Under the pieces are notes generated by a model. It made no database searches. It worked only from the letters and a program-made list of their open reading frames with translations, and was not told the origin of the DNA. The position numbers and the translations under genes were made by a program. Shown one piece after another: positions 7,854 through 16,186 of a DNA stretch of 42,235 bases. Origin of the DNA: Faecalicatena contorta (lineage in GTDB: Bacteria; Bacillota; Clostridia; Lachnospirales; Lachnospiraceae); the NCBI RefSeq assembly GCF_021531995.1, contig NZ_JAFBIZ010000014.1, forward strand, positions 1-42,235, read 5' to 3'. Positions within the stretch are counted from its first letter, which is position 1, and the number at the start of each line of letters is the position of its first letter.

Positions 7854-10800
7854 ATGAAAAAAATGAGAAGAAAGCGAAGCATGATTGCTGCGATACTGGC
7901 GGCAGTGATGGTGGTAAGCGGCATGGTAGGCACGGGGATAACTGCCAGGGCAGACACCTGCGGCGGACTTGAGCCGGAGGATGTCTATGAGCCGTCAGAA
8001 GAGGAAGTCATTAAAGACCCGATTCTTCACTGGGCGATTCGTGCAGCTATGAATTCGATTCAGGGAAGTATCAAATTGACGGCCGATGTGGTTGGTGATA
8101 AGTCTGTTAAAAATATTTCCTATGAGTTATGTGCACATCCGGAGGATTTTGAAACGGAAGCGTGGGAAGGAAAGCAGTTCTGGATTGAAAGTCTGGAAGG
8201 AATTCAGTACGCAAAGTCTGCGACCATGGTTGATATTGCATATACTTCTGCGGTAGAAGGAAAGAGTCTGGCAGATCTGTCTCCTCTTTCGGAACTGACA
8301 CAGCTTCAGGAGCTGATTCTGAAGCAGGATGGAATCAATGATATAACGGCATTAAGTACGCTTACAAATCTGACATTGCTGGATCTGTCAGTTAATCGGG
8401 AGATTACAGATATTTCTTCAGTAAAGGACATGAAGAAACTGAAGAGAATGAATGTGTCCTACAATAAGATTACAAGTGTGGATGCCATCGCAGAGCTGGA
8501 GAATCTGGAATATGTTGATATTTCTCAGAATCAGATTGCTTCATTGCCGGATATGAGTAAGCTGAAAAAGGTGTATTTTCTGGATGCTTCTCATAATAAG
8601 CTGACAGATGTATCGGCGATTGCGGGTATGACGGAACTTCAGGAACTGAATCTGGCAGGAAACAGTGGGATTACAGATCTCACGCCGCTCGCCGGACTGT
8701 TAAAACTTGACAAAGACAAGACGGTGCTTCCGGATGAGTCGAAAAAAGAGGATCTCTTTGCGGCCATCGAGGTTAATAAACTGTTCAGCCTGTTTAATAT
8801 CAGTAAAATGCAGACTTCTGATCTTACCAATGTACAGAAGGCACTGGATGCTTACGATGCACTGAGTACAGAACAGAAGACCTATATTGATGAAAATCGT
8901 GTGGAAGCAGCACGATCTAACAAGCAGAAGGTGGAAAATGGCGGGGAACCTGAGTATTATCCGGAATACGATATTGACGGAGAGAGACAGCCGATATGGA
9001 ACCGACTGGAAATCAAGGTGGTAGATAAGAAAGGCGTTCCGATTGCAGATGCTGAATTTACCAAGACATCACGTAACGCATTTTCTGAGACCAGCAAAAC
9101 CGTAAAGACAGATTCTTTTGGACAGCTGACTCTGACACATACTGCAACGGATGCGATGTATGATGAGATTGAGATTGCTCCGGCAGGAGATATCTATGTA
9201 GCAGAACCGGCAGCTATTACCTATTCAGTAAACTGGGGGAATACGACAGCGACTGTGAACGGGAATCTCGCAACAGGTCTGGAGGATCTGAAGTTTGTTC
9301 TGATTCCAAAGGATGAATATGTGGATAAATCCGGACTGCTGGAATTACTTGAAGGCGCAGAACAGATAACGGAAGCATACAAGTATACGGACAGCAGCTA
9401 TCAGAGCTTTGAAGAAGCAGTGAACCGGGCAAGAGTGGTATATGAAGATGCAGATGCATCAAAAGAAGATGTGGATGCAGCTGTCTCAGGATTGAACGAA
9501 GCGATGTCCGGACTGGAAAAAACAGATATTCTGACGGAATTAAAATTAATTGTAAAAGACGAAAATGGCAATCTCTTTACCCGTCCATTCAAGTTCCAGA
9601 TCCGGGTGCCGGAAACCGGAGCAGAAGCATGGAACCAGTTGTCGGATCCATATACGGGAATTGCTTATCTTCAGGCTTCTCCGGGCTGGGAAGATGGAAA
9701 GACATGGGAAGTTCTGGCCTGTCATGAAGAACCATATGATGTGGAACCATTCCTTGTGACAATCGGAGTAAAGGATGGTAAAAGATATTACAAGACAGTG
9801 GATGGATCTCCTGTTGATGTTGATTATGAAAAAGTAGTAACGGTAAAACTGAGAGCAGACGGTGCGCCGGACAAAACGAATGAGAGAAAACCGGACAGCA
9901 CAGTGTTGGAAGAATATATAGAAGCTGCAAAACAGTATAAAAGCGGAAGTTATACACCGGGCAGCTACAGTGTACTGACAACTGCTGTTTCAGATGCGGA
10001 AAATACTGTTGCAGACGACAATGCGACACAGAATGACTATAATGCAGCTGCTGCGGCAATCAAACAGGCAGAAGCAGGACTTACAAAGCTTGCAAACAAA
10101 TCTGAATTACAGAAAGAAGTCAACATGCAGTACAGTTATTCACAGGAGAATTATACTGCAGAAAGCTGGGCAGAATATCAGAGCAGACTGACAGAAGCAG
10201 AAGAGGTTCTCGAGGATGGCAATGCGACACAACAGGAGGTTGATGAAGCATGTGCAGCGCTGCTTCAGGCAAGAAACGGACTTGTAGTGAAAGTCAATAA
10301 AAGTGCATTAGAGAGTAAGCTTACGGAAGCAAGAGCATTGAATGCAGATGATTATCAGAGCGGGTTCGAAGAACTCCAGCAGGTGATTGCAGAAGCACAG
10401 GCTGTGTATGATGATGAAACAGCTACACAGAATCAGGTTGATGTACAGGTAGAGGCGCTTGAGAATGCAATCAGCGCACTGGTGAAGAAACCGGCAGAAG
10501 TAGATTACTCATGTCAGGCAGGCCGTTTCCGTGCGAAGATCGTAGACGAAGAAGGGAATCCGGTATCCGGAGTTGCATTTAAGGCATGGATCGGTGAGAC
10601 TGTGGATGAAGAAGTGCCGCTTACATCTGATGCAAACGGAGTCATTACATATTATGTATATGGACCGCTGCAGTATGGTTATACAACATATATCCGACTG
10701 GACGACAGTAGATACACGACAGAAGATGTACACTGTTTTACGGTAACAAACAGCAGTTATATGGCAAGTATTGCGACGGTAGATGATCAGCCGTTCGTTG

Positions 10801-12239
10801 ATGGCATCAAACTGACATATGTAATACATCCAGCCGGAGGAGGATCAGAACCAGAGGCTGTCGATAAGAAGGAACTGGATGATCAGATATTCTTTGCATC
10901 TTCATATGAAGGAAAAGCAGATGATTATACGGCAGAGTCTTATGAAGCATTTTCAAATGCCCTTGCGGAAGCCAGACGTGTATATCATGATGAGAATGCA
11001 ACGCAGGAACAGGTGAATGAAGCAGCAGACAATCTGAAGGCAGCAAGAGAAGGACTGATAGAAATTGAAAAACCGGCATTGTGTGATAAGTATACGATCC
11101 GGATTCAGGTTGTAGATTCGGATGGAAATAAGTTGACAGACCGAATTCCATTTACCATTGCACTGGATGGATATAAGCGTACACACTACAGTTATAATGG
11201 CGTGATTGAATATGCAATGAGTACGGCAGACTATGGTACACAGAAGATTACAGTTGCACCGCAGGATGAAACGATAATCATTGGTGAAAAGGAATACACA
11301 GTTGATCCTGCATGGCATGAGTTTGCCGTTCGGTCTACCAGTTCAGATGTAATTATTGTGGAAATAGACGGAGAGGCATTAAGCGGTACAAAAGAGGTTC
11401 GGTTTGTTCTGAAAGAAATCGAAGAGGAACCAGATCCAGAACCGGAAGACAACAATTGGGTGCAGGGTGCCGGAGGATGGTGGTATCGGAATCCGGATGG
11501 AAGTTATCCATACAGCTGCTGGAAAAAAATTGATGGAAACTGGTATTATTTCAATGCAAAAGGCTATCGTGTGACTGGATGGAAGAGTATCAGGAATGTC
11601 TGGTATTATTTTGATCCTGCAACAGGAATTATGTGTGCAGATCAGTGGATCACAGACACCTATTATGTGAAGAGCAACGGAGCAATGGCGACCGGCTGGC
11701 TGAAGCTGGATGAAGGATGGTATTACCTGAACAGCAGTGGTGCAAGAGTAACCGGCTGGGTAAAATCAAAAAATATCTGGTATTATATGGATCCGGCAAC
11801 GGGAATCATGTGCACAGATCAGTGGATCGAAGATACTTATTATGTAAAAGGCAGTGGAGCAATGGCAACCGGCTGGCTGGAGCTTGGCGGAAACTGGTAT
11901 TATCTGAAGAGCAGTGGAGCGAAACTGACCGGATGGGTTCAGTCCAGGAATATCTGGTACTATATGGATCCGGCAACGGGAATCATGTGCATAGATCAGT
12001 GGATCGGAGATACCTATTACGTAAAGAACAGCGGAGCAATGGCAACTGGCTGGCTTCTGATCGGAGATAATTATTATTACTTTGGAACAAATGGAAAGAA
12101 AGTAGTCAGTCAGTGGGTTGGCAATTACTATCTGGGAGCGGACGGAGTCATGGCAAGAGATCAGTGGATCGGACCTTACTATGTAGATGCAAATGGAAAG
12201 TGGGATCCGTCAAAAGCAGCTGAAACGATAGAAGAATAA
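7854..12239 (+). CDS. Large secreted surface protein: LRR, five FIVAR domains, C-terminal wall-binding repeats
   Basis: A 1461-residue protein. ATG 7854 is 4 nt after GAGGAGGAGA; an upstream TTG would place the ribosome site inside the gene. The signal peptide ends near ARADT. Leucine-rich repeats span about 138-286. CarboxypepD-regulatory-like or Ig-like folds lie near 380-470, 880-990 and 1075-1190. FIVAR-type helical domains lie at about 490-556, 684-747, 748-812, 815-880 and 1002-1072, each with an N/D-A-(S/T)-x3-V core. From 1200 to the end, aromatic choline-binding-like repeats (WYYMDPATGIM, MATGWL) should hold it on the cell surface without a sortase. Likely an adhesin or mucus/host-glycan binder. 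Confidence 0.85.
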   Translation: MKKMRRKRSMIAAILAAVMVVSGMVGTGITARADTCGGLEPEDVYEPSEEEVIKDPILHWAIRAAMNSIQGSIKLTADVVGDKSVKNISYELCAHPEDFETEAWEGKQFWIESLEGIQYAKSATMVDIAYTSAVEGKSLADLSPLSELTQLQELILKQDGINDITALSTLTNLTLLDLSVNREITDISSVKDMKKLKRMNVSYNKITSVDAIAELENLEYVDISQNQIASLPDMSKLKKVYFLDASHNKLTDVSAIAGMTELQELNLAGNSGITDLTPLAGLLKLDKDKTVLPDESKKEDLFAAIEVNKLFSLFNISKMQTSDLTNVQKALDAYDALSTEQKTYIDENRVEAARSNKQKVENGGEPEYYPEYDIDGERQPIWNRLEIKVVDKKGVPIADAEFTKTSRNAFSETSKTVKTDSFGQLTLTHTATDAMYDEIEIAPAGDIYVAEPAAITYSVNWGNTTATVNGNLATGLEDLKFVLIPKDEYVDKSGLLELLEGAEQITEAYKYTDSSYQSFEEAVNRARVVYEDADASKEDVDAAVSGLNEAMSGLEKTDILTELKLIVKDENGNLFTRPFKFQIRVPETGAEAWNQLSDPYTGIAYLQASPGWEDGKTWEVLACHEEPYDVEPFLVTIGVKDGKRYYKTVDGSPVDVDYEKVVTVKLRADGAPDKTNERKPDSTVLEEYIEAAKQYKSGSYTPGSYSVLTTAVSDAENTVADDNATQNDYNAAAAAIKQAEAGLTKLANKSELQKEVNMQYSYSQENYTAESWAEYQSRLTEAEEVLEDGNATQQEVDEACAALLQARNGLVVKVNKSALESKLTEARALNADDYQSGFEELQQVIAEAQAVYDDETATQNQVDVQVEALENAISALVKKPAEVDYSCQAGRFRAKIVDEEGNPVSGVAFKAWIGETVDEEVPLTSDANGVITYYVYGPLQYGYTTYIRLDDSRYTTEDVHCFTVTNSSYMASIATVDDQPFVDGIKLTYVIHPAGGGSEPEAVDKKELDDQIFFASSYEGKADDYTAESYEAFSNALAEARRVYHDENATQEQVNEAADNLKAAREGLIEIEKPALCDKYTIRIQVVDSDGNKLTDRIPFTIALDGYKRTHYSYNGVIEYAMSTADYGTQKITVAPQDETIIIGEKEYTVDPAWHEFAVRSTSSDVIIVEIDGEALSGTKEVRFVLKEIEEEPDPEPEDNNWVQGAGGWWYRNPDGSYPYSCWKKIDGNWYYFNAKGYRVTGWKSIRNVWYYFDPATGIMCADQWITDTYYVKSNGAMATGWLKLDEGWYYLNSSGARVTGWVKSKNIWYYMDPATGIMCTDQWIEDTYYVKGSGAMATGWLELGGNWYYLKSSGAKLTGWVQSRNIWYYMDPATGIMCIDQWIGDTYYVKNSGAMATGWLLIGDNYYYFGTNGKKVVSQWVGNYYLGADGVMARDQWIGPYYVDANGKWDPSKAAETIEE
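11580..12110 (+). repeat. Three tandem 177-bp units in the wall-binding region
   Basis: Units start at 11580, 11757 and 11934, each encoding 59 residues beginning W-K/V-x-S/I. Units 1 and 2 and most of unit 3 are very similar at the nucleotide level, which allows unit gain or loss by recombination or slippage. A partly degraded repeat precedes them and a shortened one follows. Confidence 0.85.
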
Positions 12240-12243
12240 GATG

Positions 12244-12284
12244 AAACGAAGGCGTGAATGTAAATTTGCGCCTTCGTTTTGGTT
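12244..12284 (+). terminator. Intrinsic terminator of the LRR/FIVAR gene
   Basis: Arms 12244-12254 (AAACGAAGGCG) and 12269-12279 are perfect complements with a 14-nt loop. The right arm runs into TTTTGGTT. It lies 4 nt after the stop codon. Confidence 0.75.
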
Positions 12285-12344
12285 ATAATGAATGAAATTA
12301 AAAAAAATAATAATAAAAAACAATAAATTGTATTCAAAAAATCC

Positions 12345-12373
12345 TTCACAAATTTATTGGCTTATAGTAATAT
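12345..12373 (+). promoter_or_regulatory. Candidate promoter of the M64 protease gene
   Basis: TTCACA (12345-12350) and TAATAT (12368-12373) are separated by 17 nt in an AT-rich stretch. This leaves a leader of about 90 nt before the AAAGGAGGAAG ribosome site of the protease gene. Confidence 0.45.
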
Positions 12374-12469
12374 TACATAATATAGAGCATAATTGCTTAA
12401 CGGAATCTAAACGATAGTAATCTGGAGTGAAAGATTCTGAACAACTATAATTATTAAAGGAGGAAGAAA

Positions 12470-15343
12470 ATGAAGAAAAAAATGAACAGACATCTGATGA
12501 CTTCTTTGCTTGCAGTGCTTCTGGTGTTTTCTCTCTGCATTTCACCAATCAGCAGTGCTGTTGTACATGCAGAAGGCGATACAGATGTAGTATCTGTTGA
12601 AGATGCAGATGCGAAGGAGACGGAAGATGTCGCAGGAGAAGATACTCCTGTAATTGTACCGGAAACCCCGGATGCTTCTGAAGTTTTAGAAAGGGATAGT
12701 TCAGAAGAAACAACAGTTTTGGAAGAAGTCGATGAAGAAGGGATTATGACTGCTTCAGTGGAGGACGACATCACTGACTGGAAACTCGTGTATGGTGACA
12801 AAGCTCTGGCTGATAAAGATGCGTTAGTTCTCTTGATTTTCGGGGATGGATTTACGGCTGACCAGCAGGATAAGTTCTTTGAAGAGGCAGAAAAGACTGC
12901 AAATTATGTTATGGAAACATCTCCGTGGGATGAGTATAAAGATTCTGTAAAGTTTTATGCAGTTGGAACTGCTTCGAATGAATCAGGCGCCCGTGCTGAT
13001 AATGCACAGACACAAGAGGCAGCCGATGCAGATACACGTGACACTTATTTTGGCACAACTTTCTGGTCAGGCGGTATGCAGCGTCTGGTTACGGTTGGGG
13101 ATGAAGGAATGAAGAAGCTGGATGCATTGAAGGCAGTTACAGTTCCGGAAGCTGACTATAGTGTTATCATTGTCAATTCCACAACTTACGGTGGAAGTGG
13201 CGGAGAGGTCTGCTTAGCATCTTTGAATTCAGAAGCATTGGAGATGATGCTTCATGAATTGGGACATACCATTCCGGATCTTGCGGATGAGTACTTTTCC
13301 GCAGGTTATGAGCGTGAGTATGCCAATATGACAGCGGAATCTGATCCGGCAAAAGTGCCATGGGCGAAGTTTGTCGGGAAAAATGGCGTAGGGGTATATG
13401 AATATGACGAAGGTGGCGATGGCTGGTATCGTCCATCTCAAAACTGTAAGATGCGTTATCTTGGTAAGCAGTTTGAGTTCTGTGAAGTGTGTAAGGAAGA
13501 ACTTCGTAAAGCATTTTCTGCAAAGTCCAATGTAACAAAACTTTTCTTCCAGCCATATGCAACAGAATTCTGCGAAGGTGGAGAAACAGACATTGAAAAT
13601 TACTTTATTCTTCGAAAAGCAGACAATACAGTAGAAGGCGAAGATCTGAGTACAGATTTGCAGATTACATATTATGATGAAAACGGAGCCCCACTGGACA
13701 GTGCGCCTGTAAAGAAAGGAAATTATTCATTTAAAGCTGAATTTGCAGGAAACGATACTTTTGAAAAATGTTCCCTGAGTGGGACATATACCATTGAGCC
13801 ACCATATAATATCTCCATTGATGTCGCTTCAAAGGTATATGACGGAGAGCCTGCAGACGTGAACTACACGGTAGATCTGCCGGAGGGCTCTTATGACGTA
13901 TCAATAAAATATACAGGTACTATGCCGTATACAAAGAAAGTTACAAATGAGTATGAGAGCGAAGATGCTCCTGCAAAACCGGGAAGCTACAATGTGGAAA
14001 TTCTGGCATACGATAAGAGTAACCCGACAGAGGTTGTGGGAAAAGGAAAGGCATCTTTTGATATTAATTACAAGATGACAACACTGGTAAATCATGATGA
14101 TGCATCAACCTATCCGGGTGCTGCGGTATATTACAATAATAAGACAATTGTAATTACAGGTGAAGGATTTACTGCAGATGAGCAGGACAAATTTGAAGAA
14201 CTGGCTCAAAAATATATGGAGCATATCCAGAATACAGAACCATTCAAAGAAACACAGATTTATTTTAACTTCTCATCAATCGAAGCAGAATCCGATGAGT
14301 CCGGTATCGGTACGGAAGCAAAAGATACTTATTTTGGGTTGACGTATGATGAAAATGGCAAGATTGTTCCGGCAGAGACTTCTTATGACGCAGCTCACTA
14401 TCTGGCTTATTATGGCGTGTTATCACGTTACAAATCTGCTATTGTTATTGTCAATGATGAAAATGTAAAAGAGGGTACCGCAGATGGAAGAGTAATCTAT
14501 GGTGGAACGGATGAAGACAGCATGGATTATGTTACGAGAGAGCTTCTTAATTATATGACCGGACATGAGGTGGGTTATGAAGCTTCTACAGAAGAGGAGA
14601 TCGCTGCACAGCATGATGAACTTATGAGCGCACTGTACTTTACATGGTATGGTGATGACTATGCAGTTGTTGTAAGTGATGCATATAGACATGAATTTGT
14701 TGCAAATGGATCACCGATTGAACTGGATGATTACTTCCAGACATATATTCTGGGCAAAGAAGTACCGAAATCTGAAATGGAAGGAAAATATGTCCTGACC
14801 TATTATGATAGTGAAGGAAATGAGTTGGATGGCGCTCCATCTGAACCGGGCAACTATTATGTGCTGGGAGAATTAATTCCTTCTCCGGATGAAGTATTTG
14901 GTATTTCTTTTGATTACAGTACCATGTGGAAGGTAACAGAAGATCAAAGCTATGGTGATGGGTATGTTTGGGATGATACCGGCTATCTGGGTTATGTTTT
15001 CTGGGATCCGGTACAGGAAATTACAATGAATGACGTGACTTATCACGTTCCACGTGCAAGAGGTTACTCTCCATATACCATTTTAGCAGCAGGATCATCT
15101 TCCGAGGATCCGGGAAAAGGAGATTCGGGAAATGGTGATTCTGGTAATGCAGGCGGTTCTGATAATGGAAGCACCGGTGGAACGACCGATAACAATTCAG
15201 GTTCTTCGAATACAGCATCTGATGCAAATGCCAAGGGCGCTGTAAAGACCGGCGATACAGCTCCGATTACTCTTTACCTGATTCTTCTTGCAGGTGCAGT
15301 AATTGCAGGAGGCACTGTAGTTATTAAGAGACGTAGAAGATAA
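12470..15343 (+). CDS. Secreted M64-family (IgA-peptidase-like) metalloprotease with second degenerate M64 domain
   Basis: A 957-residue protein. The signal peptide ends about residue 34, followed by an acidic stretch. The M64 domain (about 100-350) has zinc site HELGH at 262-266 and DEY at 273-275. Ig/MBG-like domains lie at about 370-530. A second M64-like domain (about 535-740) repeats GFTADEQDKF and KDTYFG, but the zinc site reads RELLN (690-694), so both histidines are lost. A Gly/Ser-rich linker leads to a C-terminal KTGD, hydrophobic helix and RRRR tail of the sortase-anchor type. Known M64 members include gut-commensal IgA peptidases, so immunoglobulin or mucin is a plausible target; the substrate is inferred. 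Confidence 0.88.
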   Translation: MKKKMNRHLMTSLLAVLLVFSLCISPISSAVVHAEGDTDVVSVEDADAKETEDVAGEDTPVIVPETPDASEVLERDSSEETTVLEEVDEEGIMTASVEDDITDWKLVYGDKALADKDALVLLIFGDGFTADQQDKFFEEAEKTANYVMETSPWDEYKDSVKFYAVGTASNESGARADNAQTQEAADADTRDTYFGTTFWSGGMQRLVTVGDEGMKKLDALKAVTVPEADYSVIIVNSTTYGGSGGEVCLASLNSEALEMMLHELGHTIPDLADEYFSAGYEREYANMTAESDPAKVPWAKFVGKNGVGVYEYDEGGDGWYRPSQNCKMRYLGKQFEFCEVCKEELRKAFSAKSNVTKLFFQPYATEFCEGGETDIENYFILRKADNTVEGEDLSTDLQITYYDENGAPLDSAPVKKGNYSFKAEFAGNDTFEKCSLSGTYTIEPPYNISIDVASKVYDGEPADVNYTVDLPEGSYDVSIKYTGTMPYTKKVTNEYESEDAPAKPGSYNVEILAYDKSNPTEVVGKGKASFDINYKMTTLVNHDDASTYPGAAVYYNNKTIVITGEGFTADEQDKFEELAQKYMEHIQNTEPFKETQIYFNFSSIEAESDESGIGTEAKDTYFGLTYDENGKIVPAETSYDAAHYLAYYGVLSRYKSAIVIVNDENVKEGTADGRVIYGGTDEDSMDYVTRELLNYMTGHEVGYEASTEEEIAAQHDELMSALYFTWYGDDYAVVVSDAYRHEFVANGSPIELDDYFQTYILGKEVPKSEMEGKYVLTYYDSEGNELDGAPSEPGNYYVLGELIPSPDEVFGISFDYSTMWKVTEDQSYGDGYVWDDTGYLGYVFWDPVQEITMNDVTYHVPRARGYSPYTILAAGSSSEDPGKGDSGNGDSGNAGGSDNGSTGGTTDNNSGSSNTASDANAKGAVKTGDTAPITLYLILLAGAVIAGGTVVIKRRRR

Positions 15344-15381
15344 GAAATGAATGATTGACTATCATGTCAATGAACGAAGAT

Positions 15382-15423
15382 CAGGGTGTCAAATATTTTC
15401 CCTTTTGACACCCTGGTTTTTTC
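15382..15423 (+). terminator. Strong intrinsic terminator after the M64 gene
   Basis: Arms 15382-15393 (CAGGGTGTCAAA) and 15404-15415 are perfect complements with a 10-nt loop. GTTTTTTCTC follows. It is positioned about 40 nt after the stop codon. Confidence 0.9.
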
Positions 15424-15573
15424 TCTATGACATATTCTGAGAGGATGACGATAACGAATAGTCGGTATCCGCAAGGCAGATATGAGGTCGGAAGAAATGT
15501 AATGCCGTTTTCCGCAAGTACGAGGCGCCGAATGGTTTCCATATTCTTGGAGGAGCAACATGCGGTTGGGTTG
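15424..15573 (-). pseudogene. Remnant of a LysR-type (OxyR-like) regulator effector domain
   Basis: Read on the minus strand, this stretch encodes NMETIRRLVLAENGITFLPT and a weaker RLFVIVILSEYVIEKK. That matches the LysR-family effector-domain pattern ETIRxLVxAxxGITxLP followed by a terminal strand-helix. There is no DNA-binding domain, start or full effector domain. It ends about where GAPDH homology begins on the opposite strand. The family call rests on one short segment. Confidence 0.5.
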
Positions 15574-15576
15574 AAT

Positions 15577-15819
15577 GGCATTGAATACAATGACGATGAG
15601 ATCGTGTCCGGGGATATCAGAGCGAATTATAATACCTGTGTATTTGATGTAAAAGCAGGACTGATGCTGGATGAAACTTTTGTAAAACTGATTGCCTGGT
15701 ATGACAATGAATGGGGATATTCTAATCAATGTATCAGCCTGGTTCAGTACATTGCAAGACAGGATGAAAAGGCGGTTCATGCAGCTGCTCCATCCGAGCC
15801 GGATGTAACAATCGAATAA
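15577..15819 (+). pseudogene. gap: C-terminal fragment of glyceraldehyde-3-phosphate dehydrogenase
   Basis: About 80 residues match the end of GAPDH: DDEIVSGDIRANYNTCVFD, KAGLMLDETFVKL and IAWYDNEWGYSNQ, ending near the usual C-terminus with an odd extension. The NAD-binding domain and catalytic cysteine are missing. The frame stays open upstream to 15427, but those residues are not GAPDH. A complete gap gene is presumably elsewhere in the genome. This is a deletion or rearrangement remnant. Confidence 0.85.
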
Positions 15820-15833
15820 GAAGACAGATACGG

Positions 15834-15878
15834 CGAAAACCCGTTAGCTGAGCGGCTAACGGGTTTTCGTTGTTGTTA
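15834..15878. terminator. Perfect 15-bp stem-loop terminator after the GAPDH fragment
   Basis: Arms 15834-15848 (CGAAAACCCGTTAGC) and 15855-15869 are perfect complements around a 6-nt loop. A T-rich tail follows on the plus strand and A-rich sequence precedes it, so it could work in both directions. It is probably the original gap terminator, preserved beside the broken gene. Confidence 0.88.
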
Positions 15879-16186
15879 TAGTTATCTAAAGGAATGAGAG
15901 TAAAGTGTCGCACCGTATTTTCACCGGTGCCTACTTTATGAGGGGGGAGATAGTTGAATGTGTCTTTCAACTATCTGTTTCACATTATAAGGGAAAAATA
16001 TGTCCAAAGTATGTTAATTCTCTTAAAGAAATCGAAAAAATCTTAAGAACTGATTAAGTCACGTCATAATGCAAGATAGAAGAAAGTGTAGCATTTCTTG
16101 TGTAGAACGTTTATAATTGGATAAGACTGATGATAGATTGGAACAGATCTGAATGGATATAAACAGATAGAGAGGTGTAACCGCAG
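15879..16186. other. 308-nt intergenic region with two hairpins and a lone -10 element
   Basis: No gene is seen here. A hairpin pairs TAAAGT and GCACCG (15901-15906, 15910-15915) with CGGTGC and ACTTTA (15925-15930, 15933-15938). A second pairs 15948-15958 with 15966-15976 (11 bp, 7-nt loop) after a run of six G. A TATAAT at 16112-16117 could be the -10 of the radical SAM gene, though its -35 (GTAGCA at 16088) is poor. If transcribed on the minus strand the hairpins could be part of a separate RNA. Confidence 0.5.

Noticed and set aside
11717-12070. Alternative plus-strand frame through the wall-binding repeats
   Set aside because: It is produced by the 177-bp DNA repeats read in another frame and has no ribosome site.
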